Positions 25,464 through 31,861 of a DNA stretch of 39,438 nucleotides are shown one piece after another. The DNA comes from Bacteroidia bacterium (GTDB lineage: Bacteria; Bacteroidota; Bacteroidia; 2-12-FULL-35-15). How positions within the stretch are numbered: the first letter of the stretch is position 1; the number at the start of each line of letters is the position of its first letter. Made by a program: the position numbers and the translations under genes. The notes under the pieces are model-generated. The model saw only the letters and a program-made list of their open reading frames with translations. It was not told the DNA's origin and made no database searches. The DNA lies in the NCBI GenBank assembly GCA_020051175.1, contig JAGVJJ010000063.1:1-39438 (forward strand), read 5' to 3'.

Positions 25464-25494
25464 TTTGGTGAATCGGTAAAATAGATTATTTTTG
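25464..25494 (+). promoter_or_regulatory. Bacteroidota-type promoter for the acyl-CoA ligase gene
   Basis: TTTG (25464-25467), a 19-nt spacer and TATTTTTG (25487-25494) match the phylum consensus. A start near 25501 would leave a leader of about 140 nt that contains the TTCTAAAA repeats. Confidence 0.65.
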
Positions 25495-25592
25495 AAGCGA
25501 TTGTAAAGATAAAGGTAATTTTAGAATTATTGATTTATTGAATGTTGAATAGTTTCGGAACTATCTCGTATTTAAAATAAATGTTTTAAAAA

Positions 25593-25626
25593 TTCTAAAA
25601 ACTTCTAAAATTCTAAAACTCTAAAA
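25593..25626. repeat. four TTCTAAAA/CTCTAAAA direct repeats in the leader
   Basis: Copies begin at 25593, 25603, 25611 and 25619 (the last is CTCTAAAA), with periods of 10, 8 and 8 nt, ending 13 nt before the acyl-CoA ligase ATG. The array may be a low-complexity element or a binding array. Confidence 0.6.
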
Positions 25627-25639
25627 TTTAACAATTCTT

Positions 25640-27409
25640 ATGGCTGTAACACGCGTATTTGACATTATCCCACAACTGCTTGCGAAGTATAATAAACCAA
25701 ACGCTTTGGCTGCTAAAGAGAACGGCAAATGGGTGACGTACTCTACACAGCAGTTTGCTGATACTGTGAACAACCTAAGTTACGGACTGATTGGTTTGGG
25801 TGTGGAAAGAAACGATAAAATTGCGATAATCTCAAACAACAGGCCGGAATGGAACTTTGCGGACTTTGCCGTACAGCAGGCCGGAGCCATTACTGTACCT
25901 ATATACCCTACCATCAGTGAAAACGATTTAAACTTTATATTAAATGATGCCAGCGTAAAATACATTTTTGTATCGAGCGGGGATTTGTATACCAAAGTAA
26001 AAGGCGTTGCAGCAAAAGCACCAAGCGTAAAAGAGATTTACACTTTTAACAAGGTTGAGGGTGCCAGGCACTGGACTGAAATACTGGAAGCGGGCAGAAA
26101 AAACCCAAAGGCGGCAGAGGTAGAGGCTGTGAAAGCCAGTATTAAACCAAATGATTTACTTACCATTCTTTATACTTCGGGAACAACCGGTAACCCCAAA
26201 GGAGTAATGCTTTCGCACAATAATTTGCTGAGCAATTCCATGGCTTCGGAAAATCTTTGTCCGTTTAACCCGGAATGGAAAGCCCTTAGCTTTTTACCTC
26301 TGAACCACGTGTATGAGCGCATGCTTACCACGTTATACATGTACAAGGGTATTTCAATTTATTATGCCGAAAGCCTTGAAACCATTGCAGATAACTTAAA
26401 AGAGATAAAGCCGGAAGTATTTTCAACCGTACCCCGCTTGCTTGAAAAAGTATACGATAAAATTGTTGCCAAAGGAACGGACTTAACCGGTCTGAAGCAC
26501 AAATTGTTTTTCTGGGCGCTTGATCTGGGCCTTCGTTATGAACTGCATGGAGCTAACGGCTGGTGGTATGAAACCCAGTTAAAACTGGCCAATAAACTAA
26601 TTTTCAGCAAATGGCGCGAGGCTTTGGGTGGCAATATTGTTGCGATTGTATCTGGCGGTGCAGCTCTGCAACCCCGCCTTGCAAGGGTTTTTAACGCGGC
26701 TAAAATTACCGTGCTTGAAGGATATGGCTTAACAGAAACATCTCCTGTAATTGCTGTAAACAGCTTCCTGCCAAATGGAATAAAGTTTGGTACTGTAGGA
26801 CCAGTTATTGATAAAGTAACTGTTAAAATTGCCGAGGATGGTGAAATACTTGTAAAAGGCCCGAATGTGATGCTTGGATACTTTAACCGTCCGGATGCTA
26901 CGGCAGAAGCTATTGACAGCGAAGGCTGGTTCCATACCGGTGATATCGGTATGTTTGAAGAAGGCCGCTTCCTAAAAATCACCGACCGTAAAAAAGAGAT
27001 ATTTAAAACCTCAGGCGGTAAATACATTGCCCCTGTAATGATTGAAAACAGGATAAAAGAATCTCCATTTATTGAGCAGGCCCTGGTAATAGGCGAAAAC
27101 CAGAAGTATGCATCTGCCCTGCTTGTACCATCCTTTGCATTTATACAGGAATACTGCAAACGTAAAGGCATTGAGTATAAGAGCAACGAGGACATTATTA
27201 AAAACCCTGAAATAAAGGCGCGCATACTGGAAGAGATAGAGAAGGTAAATCAGGACCTTGCACAATATGAAAAAATTAAACGCCCGGAATTACTGGCCCG
27301 TGAATGGTCTATTGAAAGAGGTGAAATGACTCCTAAGCTGTCGTTAAAACGGAAAGTTATTTTAGCCGCCAACAAGGATCTGGTAGATAAAATTTACTCC
27401 GAACAATAG
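25640..27409 (+). CDS. long-chain fatty acid-CoA ligase
   Basis: This 589-residue AMP-forming acyl-CoA synthetase activates fatty acids as acyl-adenylates and transfers them to CoA, feeding lipid synthesis or beta-oxidation. Motifs are LLTILYTSGTTGNPKGVMLSHNN (ATP-binding P-loop, about residues 171-194), FLPLNHVYERM, EGYGLTETSPV (about 364-375), GWFHTGDIGMFEEG and LKITDRKKEIFKTSGGKYIAP (hinge and C-terminal domain). It resembles FadD15-type bacterial enzymes. The ATG at 25640 gives the usual N-terminus. An enoyl-CoA hydratase gene lies about 1.1 kb away on the other strand, so a link to fatty acid turnover is possible but not shown. A terminator follows at once. Confidence 0.94.
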   Translation: MAVTRVFDIIPQLLAKYNKPNALAAKENGKWVTYSTQQFADTVNNLSYGLIGLGVERNDKIAIISNNRPEWNFADFAVQQAGAITVPIYPTISENDLNFILNDASVKYIFVSSGDLYTKVKGVAAKAPSVKEIYTFNKVEGARHWTEILEAGRKNPKAAEVEAVKASIKPNDLLTILYTSGTTGNPKGVMLSHNNLLSNSMASENLCPFNPEWKALSFLPLNHVYERMLTTLYMYKGISIYYAESLETIADNLKEIKPEVFSTVPRLLEKVYDKIVAKGTDLTGLKHKLFFWALDLGLRYELHGANGWWYETQLKLANKLIFSKWREALGGNIVAIVSGGAALQPRLARVFNAAKITVLEGYGLTETSPVIAVNSFLPNGIKFGTVGPVIDKVTVKIAEDGEILVKGPNVMLGYFNRPDATAEAIDSEGWFHTGDIGMFEEGRFLKITDRKKEIFKTSGGKYIAPVMIENRIKESPFIEQALVIGENQKYASALLVPSFAFIQEYCKRKGIEYKSNEDIIKNPEIKARILEEIEKVNQDLAQYEKIKRPELLAREWSIERGEMTPKLSLKRKVILAANKDLVDKIYSEQ

Positions 27410-27432
27410 GCACGGTATTTTATTCCTTTGTT

Positions 27433-27466
27433 AAAAAGCCAGAAACGAACTGTTCTCTGGCTTTTT
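27433..27466 (+). terminator. intrinsic terminator of the acyl-CoA ligase gene
   Basis: The arms AAAAAGCCAGA (27433-27443) and TCTGGCTTTTT (27456-27466) enclose a 12-nt loop, 24 nt after the stop, and are followed by T residues. Confidence 0.88.
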
Positions 27467-27516
27467 TATTCGTAAAAATCTGCCATTGCAAAATTTTCAA
27501 ATTGTTAACAACTTAA

Positions 27517-27548
27517 TTTGCTTTGGATTGCAGGATGATCTAAATTTG
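27517..27548 (+). promoter_or_regulatory. Bacteroidota-type promoter for the Spi-like gene
   Basis: TTTG (27517-27520), a 20-nt spacer and TAAATTTG (27541-27548) match the consensus closely. The predicted start near 27555 gives a leader of about 42 nt before the ATG at 27597. Confidence 0.7.
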
Positions 27549-27596
27549 GTCTATTCTTTTAATAGATTAATCTAAAAATCTAATATCCTCACAGAA

Positions 27597-27968
27597 ATGA
27601 AAAAGGTTGTTTTACCGGTTTTTATGATGCTTTTAGGCTATAATTTAAGCTTTGCATGTCCTATAACAATTGAAACGGCTCAAAATGTAGCCGAGAACTT
27701 TTACAGGCAAAATTCAAAGCAGGTTATTAACAAAACCTCATTGACTTATACGGAGGTTTCATCAACAGGAAAAGCAATTTATTATGTATTCAGCATTAAC
27801 CAGAATGATGGGTATGTTATTGTTCCTGCAGATGACAGTCAGCCTATCATGGGTTATGCATTGCATGGGACGTATACTTCTCCTAAAGTAAAGGAAACAG
27901 CTTCTACTGCGGTAACCATTGATAGGTGGAGTGCTAGTGGGTGGGTTGCAGGGCCTAAGAAAGGGTAA
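27597..27968 (+). CDS. stand-alone Spi/peptidase C10 propeptide-like secreted protein
   Basis: The 123 residues start with a signal peptide (KKVVLPVFMMLLGYNLSFA). They continue with the Spi-type propeptide fold of streptopain-like (C10) cysteine proteases: TAQNVAENFYRQN, YTEVSSTGKAIYYVFSINQNDGYVIVPADDSQPIMGYALHGTY. In family C10 this module precedes the protease and keeps it inactive; free-standing Spi proteins inhibit the mature enzyme. Here the frame stops at 27968 with a divergent end (TIDRWSASGWVAGPKKG) and no protease sequence follows. It is therefore either a secreted inhibitor or the remnant of a protease gene. A very good promoter and an intact signal peptide favour a working gene. 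The downstream spacer is a dispersed repeat. Confidence 0.78.
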   Translation: MKKVVLPVFMMLLGYNLSFACPITIETAQNVAENFYRQNSKQVINKTSLTYTEVSSTGKAIYYVFSINQNDGYVIVPADDSQPIMGYALHGTYTSPKVKETASTAVTIDRWSASGWVAGPKKG

Positions 27969-28034
27969 ATTATCTTTTTTTTACATACGTTACCTTGCAT
28001 AGGGGATTTTGTATTACCTCATAAGACACCCTGT

Positions 28035-28195
28035 GTGTGTTCTTTTCCTTGATGAAAAAGAACCAAAATCCCGATAGCTATCGGGACAAGAACAAACGAT
28101 TCCTCCCCACGACCAACACGGCATCGCGTTTGTTCAATCCTTACGCGCAGCTTCGTAACATAATTACGAAAAACAGCAAATCCTCGTAGTGGCTA
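28035..28195. repeat. dispersed repeat with palindromes between converging genes
   Basis: The stretch contains TCTTTTCCTTGATGAAAAAGA (a hairpin), then the perfect 18-bp palindrome TCCCGATAGCTATCGGGA (28069-28086), then GAACAAACGATTCCTCCCCA and GCATCGCGTTTGTTC. I recall this combination, which translates as TNDSSPRP..RHRVCS, as an iterated non-coding element in Bacteroidota genomes. No gene is seen in 27969-28234. Confidence 0.6.
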
Positions 28196-28234
28196 TTATT
28201 TTACGAAATGTGAGTTGAGCTTATTGGTAAAAAC

Positions 28235-28540
28235 TTATTTCTTTTCCCAATTGATCACTTTTTCGAGGAAAAAGGTCCCAAATGGCAAAAAAGACAGGAA
28301 AAACCCAATCAAAAATGTTTTTATTGACCATTTGTAGAAAATAGTTGCATGCAGCAGGGCTACAATATAGGCTACGAAGAGAATTCCGTGAGCCATGCCA
28401 ACAATTCTCACCGGTTGTGGCATACCAGCCCAGTACTTCAGAGGCATTGCTATAATCAATAGAATAAGGTAAGATATACCTTCCCAAAAACCGATTTTCA
28501 GTAAGCGACCAACAGGGGTTTTAAATGAGCTTTCCGACAT
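28235..28540 (-). CDS. DUF3817 integral membrane protein
   Basis: The 101 residues match DUF3817: a polar N-terminus, GRLLKIGFWEGISYLILLIIAMPLKY (helix 1), VRIVGMAHGILFVAYIVALLHA (helix 2, conserved G-x-x-H-G) and a third helix FLIGFFLSFLPFGTFFLE. It is an inner-membrane protein of unknown function. It starts 5 nt after the enoyl-CoA hydratase stop, so the two are one unit. Confidence 0.88.
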   Translation of the reverse strand: MSESSFKTPVGRLLKIGFWEGISYLILLIIAMPLKYWAGMPQPVRIVGMAHGILFVAYIVALLHATIFYKWSIKTFLIGFFLSFLPFGTFFLEKVINWEKK

Positions 28541-28545
28541 ACTTT

Positions 28546-29307
28546 TTATGCTTTGGCTTTAAACTTATTGATGGCATTTACCGTAAATTCTGAAAGTACG
28601 AGCTTACCGCTCATTTCTGCACGTTCTATCAGTAAAGTATCCCAGCTTTCGGTCCCTTTCCAGAATGCTTTTTTAAGCAGCTCCATTGCTTCGGGGTTCG
28701 ACTTTGCAAGTCTGGCCGCCAGGGTGCCTACAGCTACGTCCAATTCTCCGGTTGTCTGGAAAATGTTGACATACAAGCCTTTATTTTGAGCCCATTGTGC
28801 TGTTTGCCAATTAGTTGCATCAATCGATAACGCAGTAAAAGCTGAAGTGCCTATTTTACGTTCTACGGCAGGACCAACTACAAACGGACCAATCCCCACA
28901 GCCAATTCGCTTAACTTAACAGATGCTGTGTCTACAGCAAGTGTATAATCAGCTGCACTGGCAATACCTACCCCACCACCAACAGCTTTACCCTGAACAC
29001 GGGCAATAACAAATTTAGGTGCTTTGCGGATGGCATTAATAACCATTGCAAAACCTGAAAAGAATTTTTTCCCGGTTTCAAAATCCTTGATGGAAATAAG
29101 CTCATCGAAAGAAGCGCCTGCACAAAAAGTGCTCTCACCGGCACTTTTTAACACAATTACACGTGCTTCGGGATTGTTCCCTGCGTTTGTAATTTCTTCG
29201 GCCAGCTGGTACAATAACTTACCAGGCAACGAGTTACTCTGAGGATGAAAGAAAGTGATGGTGGCTATATTGTTTTCTACAACTGATTGTACATATCCTG
29301 TTTCCAT
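28546..29307 (-). CDS. enoyl-CoA hydratase/isomerase family protein
   Basis: I start this crotonase-fold protein at the ATG at 29307 (METGYVQSVVENNIATITF, 253 residues); the frame stays open to a GTG at 29349, adding 14 residues outside the fold. Oxyanion-hole motifs are STFCAGASFDELI (about residues 60-72) and VQGKAVGGGVGIASAADYTLA (about 105-125), with the conserved Glu in SELAVGIGPFV. The family hydrates enoyl-CoA or isomerises related thioesters. SELAVGIGP replaces the usual PEVxLGxxP, so the exact reaction is open. It is cytoplasmic and co-transcribed with the DUF3817 gene. Confidence 0.88.
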   Translation of the reverse strand: METGYVQSVVENNIATITFFHPQSNSLPGKLLYQLAEEITNAGNNPEARVIVLKSAGESTFCAGASFDELISIKDFETGKKFFSGFAMVINAIRKAPKFVIARVQGKAVGGGVGIASAADYTLAVDTASVKLSELAVGIGPFVVGPAVERKIGTSAFTALSIDATNWQTAQWAQNKGLYVNIFQTTGELDVAVGTLAARLAKSNPEAMELLKKAFWKGTESWDTLLIERAEMSGKLVLSEFTVNAINKFKAKA

Positions 29308-29362
29308 GATAAAAGCGTATTGTGGTTGATTGTTAATGTATTGAGGCACGAATATAAATAAA

Positions 29363-29389
29363 AAAGCACCCTGATAAACAGCGTGCTTT
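29363..29389 (-). terminator. hairpin terminator of the 150-aa gene
   Basis: AAAGCAC (29363-29369) pairs with GTGCTTT (29383-29389) around a 13-nt loop. On the minus strand it lies about 41 nt after the stop and is followed by TTTTTTATTTAT. Confidence 0.6.
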
Positions 29390-29429
29390 AATAAACTAAA
29401 AAATAGTTTAACCCTATATTAAATTACAT

Positions 29430-29882
29430 TTAGTTCGCTTTGTAGGCAGGTAATTTGCCTTCTTTAATCAACTGCTGGCTTTTCTGGCTGTGCTCCTGGA
29501 AATTACCAAAACACAATGCATCCAACAGTTCTGATTTTGTCATTTGAGGACATTCCAATTGTGCCCTCAGCTCATTCTCACAACGTTCTACAAATTTCAT
29601 AAAACGCTCAGGTGCCCACATATAATAGCTTTTGTGCCAATCCGGCTTGGTACGGTCCACATTAAACTCTTTAGGCATCTCAGAGCTGATTTTGATGCTT
29701 GTTTTCACATCCAGTCCTTCGAAACGCTTTGGAATCAATCGGTTATCAAACACCAGCGGACGGGTAACCTTGATCACATGCTTTTTCTTCTTCACGTCTA
29801 CCATCGCTAATCCTTCGATGATAAGTCCTTTCTTTTTAAGGTAACCGTATTTTGTTTCAAAACTCTTTAAAATTTCAAACAT
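29430..29882 (-). CDS. uncharacterised 150-aa cytoplasmic protein
   Basis: I do not recognise this protein. It has no signal peptide or membrane segment. The N-terminal half is basic and beta-rich (KKKHVIKVTRPLVFDNRLIPKRFEGLDVKTSI) and the C-terminal half is helical and rich in aromatic and charged residues (YYMWAPERFMKFVERCENELRAQ, SELLDALCFGNFQEH). It stands alone between two terminator or regulatory regions and is divergent from the siaB-like gene, whose regulatory spacer it shares. It could take part in the same control circuit, but only position supports that. Confidence 0.8.
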   Translation of the reverse strand: MFEILKSFETKYGYLKKKGLIIEGLAMVDVKKKKHVIKVTRPLVFDNRLIPKRFEGLDVKTSIKISSEMPKEFNVDRTKPDWHKSYYMWAPERFMKFVERCENELRAQLECPQMTKSELLDALCFGNFQEHSQKSQQLIKEGKLPAYKAN

Positions 29883-30251
29883 TGGGCTTTACTTTTTGAT
29901 TGGATAGTAAAGATATAAAAAATAAATCATTAATAATGAAATATTTAGACCATTTTATTTGAAGCTTCTATAATTATCTACAATTTGTAGATGAATTATT
30001 AACAATCTTCTATTAATAAGTTTTGAGACAAAACACAGGCCCTAAACATTCAACTATCTATTTTTCAACAAGTTACATGTGTAAATCCACAATTTTATCC
30101 CAAATTTGACCCAAAGAAGGATTTCAACAATAGCTTTTTGATATTTAACCATCGTTTTTTCATTTTTAGTTAAACATTTTTTAATATGTTTGTCTTATAG
30201 GGGGTATAAAATACGGACCCTGATTATCAATTCTATAAAGCATTTCAATTA
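29883..30251. promoter_or_regulatory. shared regulatory spacer with dyads ahead of the siaB-like gene
   Basis: This 369-nt AT-rich spacer between divergent genes holds no gene. It contains a dyad ATCTACAA-T-TTGTAGAT (29976-29992), extended on both sides by TAATT/AATTA, and a shorter GTTTTG-AGA-CAAAAC (30020-30034). TATGTTTG (30185-30192) fits the -7 box TAnnTTTG about 60 nt before the GTG start; no good -33 TTTG is at the right distance. The dyads are candidate operators. Confidence 0.5.
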
Positions 30252-31388
30252 GTGGAGGGACAGTCGCAAAATACATCTTCTTTTATATTTGACCTGTATA
30301 GTCAGATGAAACGCTACACCCTCAGCTATATCTACAGAGGCGACTTATCTGATGATTTGACAAGCAAGATCCTGAACCTTGCCGAAACCACTATGGAGAA
30401 TAGCAGCGAATCATCTTCGATGAAAAAGAAGGTGTATTTTATTATGGTGGAGTCGTTGCAGAACCTTACCCGTCATAACCAGGTACCACAGAAAGAGGCT
30501 GGGGATAATTCGAGTTTTTTTGTAATTCAGCGCCTTGAAAAGGAATATTACATCACATCAGGCAATGTGGTGGAGAATAAAAAGGTTGATTTTTTAAAAT
30601 CGAACCTGGAGAAAATAAACAGCCTGGATAAAGAACATCTGAAAGAATATTACAAAGAAATGCTTTCACAGGGCGAATTTTCTTCAAAAGGTGGTGCAGG
30701 GTTGGGCTTTATTGAAATGGCCAGAAAATCAGGGAATAAGCTTGCGTACGATTTCAAAAAACTGAATGATGATTTTTCGCATTTCTACTTTCAGACCACC
30801 ATTTCCCTGCCGGAATCAGAGCACCTGCCTGTGGATGAGAACATACATGAGAACAGGCTTACCTGGCTGGAGAATGTAGACAAGTTAATACTTGAAAAAA
30901 ACCTTCACCTGATTTACCAGGTAGATTTTACGCAGGAGAGCCTTATTGGTATTTTGTCGATGGCTGAAGGGAATATGGGCAGCACGAAAGAGCTGGTGAT
31001 GCGCAAAAAGATTTTTAATGTTATTGTTGAGCTCCTGCAAAACATTTACAAACATGCCGATGATCCGGATACAACCAAAGAAGGGAAATCAGGGATTTTT
31101 GTACTGGGAGAAAAAAATGGTGTGTATACACTTACCACCGGAAATCTTGTTTTGAACAACAGAGTGGAAGTTATCCGTAAAACCCTTCAGGAAGTAAATG
31201 ATGCCTCATTTGAGAGCCTTGATACCTTGTACAACCGAATAATGATGGCCGATGAAAAGCAGGGCCAAAAAGGTGCAGGATTGGGCTTTGCAGATATTAA
31301 ATTAAAAAGCAGAAATAATATATTGTTTCAATTTAGTCAGATAAATGCCGAGTACTCTTTTTTTGAGATACAGGTAACGCTATCGTAA
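30252..31388 (+). CDS. tandem SiaB-family (DUF6272) kinase-like protein
   Basis: The 378 residues hold two copies of the SiaB/DUF6272 domain (about 1-190 and 205-378), whereas SiaB-type proteins are normally a single domain of about 190 residues. Each copy has a GHKL-type N-box, E67-x-x-x-N71-x-x-x-H75 (MVESLQNLTRH) and E260/N264/H268 (IVELLQNIYKH), and a G-box GGAGLGF (147-153) and GAGLGF (341-346). SiaB of Pseudomonas phosphorylates the regulator SiaC on a Thr; the SiaC-like gene follows 9 nt downstream, so the same role is likely here. Both ATP sites look intact. The start is GTG at 30252: an in-frame TAA lies 42 nt upstream (30207-30209) and the next ATG (30306) would cut the first helix. 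It is cytoplasmic. Confidence 0.86.
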   Translation: MEGQSQNTSSFIFDLYSQMKRYTLSYIYRGDLSDDLTSKILNLAETTMENSSESSSMKKKVYFIMVESLQNLTRHNQVPQKEAGDNSSFFVIQRLEKEYYITSGNVVENKKVDFLKSNLEKINSLDKEHLKEYYKEMLSQGEFSSKGGAGLGFIEMARKSGNKLAYDFKKLNDDFSHFYFQTTISLPESEHLPVDENIHENRLTWLENVDKLILEKNLHLIYQVDFTQESLIGILSMAEGNMGSTKELVMRKKIFNVIVELLQNIYKHADDPDTTKEGKSGIFVLGEKNGVYTLTTGNLVLNNRVEVIRKTLQEVNDASFESLDTLYNRIMMADEKQGQKGAGLGFADIKLKSRNNILFQFSQINAEYSFFEIQVTLS

Positions 31389-31397
31389 AGCAAGATT

Positions 31398-31772
31398 ATG
31401 GAAACGTTGAGAATAGAGCCTACCAGTGATACACCCAGAGTAGTTCTGGATGCCAGTGGTGGTATTTTTGAGTTAAGTGAGCGCTGCTTTCCGGAAGATG
31501 CTACCCAGTTTTTTTCACCAATACTGGAGTGGGTAAAGAATTATTCGCAATCACCAAATGCTGTCACAGAATTTAACTTTAAGCTTGAATATTATAATAC
31601 TGCAAGCTCTAAGCAGCTGTTCAAGCTGTTTGTGCTCCTGCATGAGCTTTCGCAAAAGCACCAGGTTGTTATCAACTGGTATTACAGCGCATCGGATACT
31701 GACATGTTATCGTCTGGTGAACGTTACTCAAAGCTGTTGAATTTTCCTTTTAATATGAAAGAGGTGGAGTAA
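31398..31772 (+). CDS. SiaC-family (DUF1987) regulatory phosphoprotein
   Basis: This 124-residue protein matches DUF1987: TSDTPRVVLDASGGIFELSERCFPEDATQFFSPILEWVKNY, then FNFKLEYYNTASSKQLFKLFVLL. The Thr in YYNTASSK is residue 68, the same number and context (YFNTSSSK-like) as the Thr68 that SiaB phosphorylates and SiaA dephosphorylates in Pseudomonas aeruginosa SiaC. In that system unphosphorylated SiaC activates the diguanylate cyclase SiaD; no such gene is visible here and the output is unknown. It starts 9 nt after the tandem siaB-like gene, clearly the same operon, and converges on the SpoIIE phosphatase array. I give no symbol because the pathway is only analogous. Confidence 0.88.
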   Translation: METLRIEPTSDTPRVVLDASGGIFELSERCFPEDATQFFSPILEWVKNYSQSPNAVTEFNFKLEYYNTASSKQLFKLFVLLHELSQKHQVVINWYYSASDTDMLSSGERYSKLLNFPFNMKEVE

Positions 31773-31861
31773 GTTTTTTTCTTGCTGTTACATTTATCAT
31801 TGCATGGAGTGGGTAAAATGTCACTTTAAAGCTTCACGCGTGATTTTTCAAGAAATAACAA

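Noticed and set aside
26536..27225. Open frame of 229 codons on the minus strand
   Set aside because: It lies wholly antisense to the acyl-CoA ligase gene and has no promoter, family motif or sensible start.
31526..31820. TGGAGTGGGTAAA occurs twice, within the siaC-like gene and 279 nt further on
   Set aside because: Only 13 bases match and flanks do not continue the likeness; one copy follows an ATG, but the frame then runs antisense into the phosphatase gene. Probably chance.
31834..31843. TCACGCGTGA palindrome as terminator of the siaBC unit
   Set aside because: No loop, and the following T-run is short; ten bases can arise by chance.
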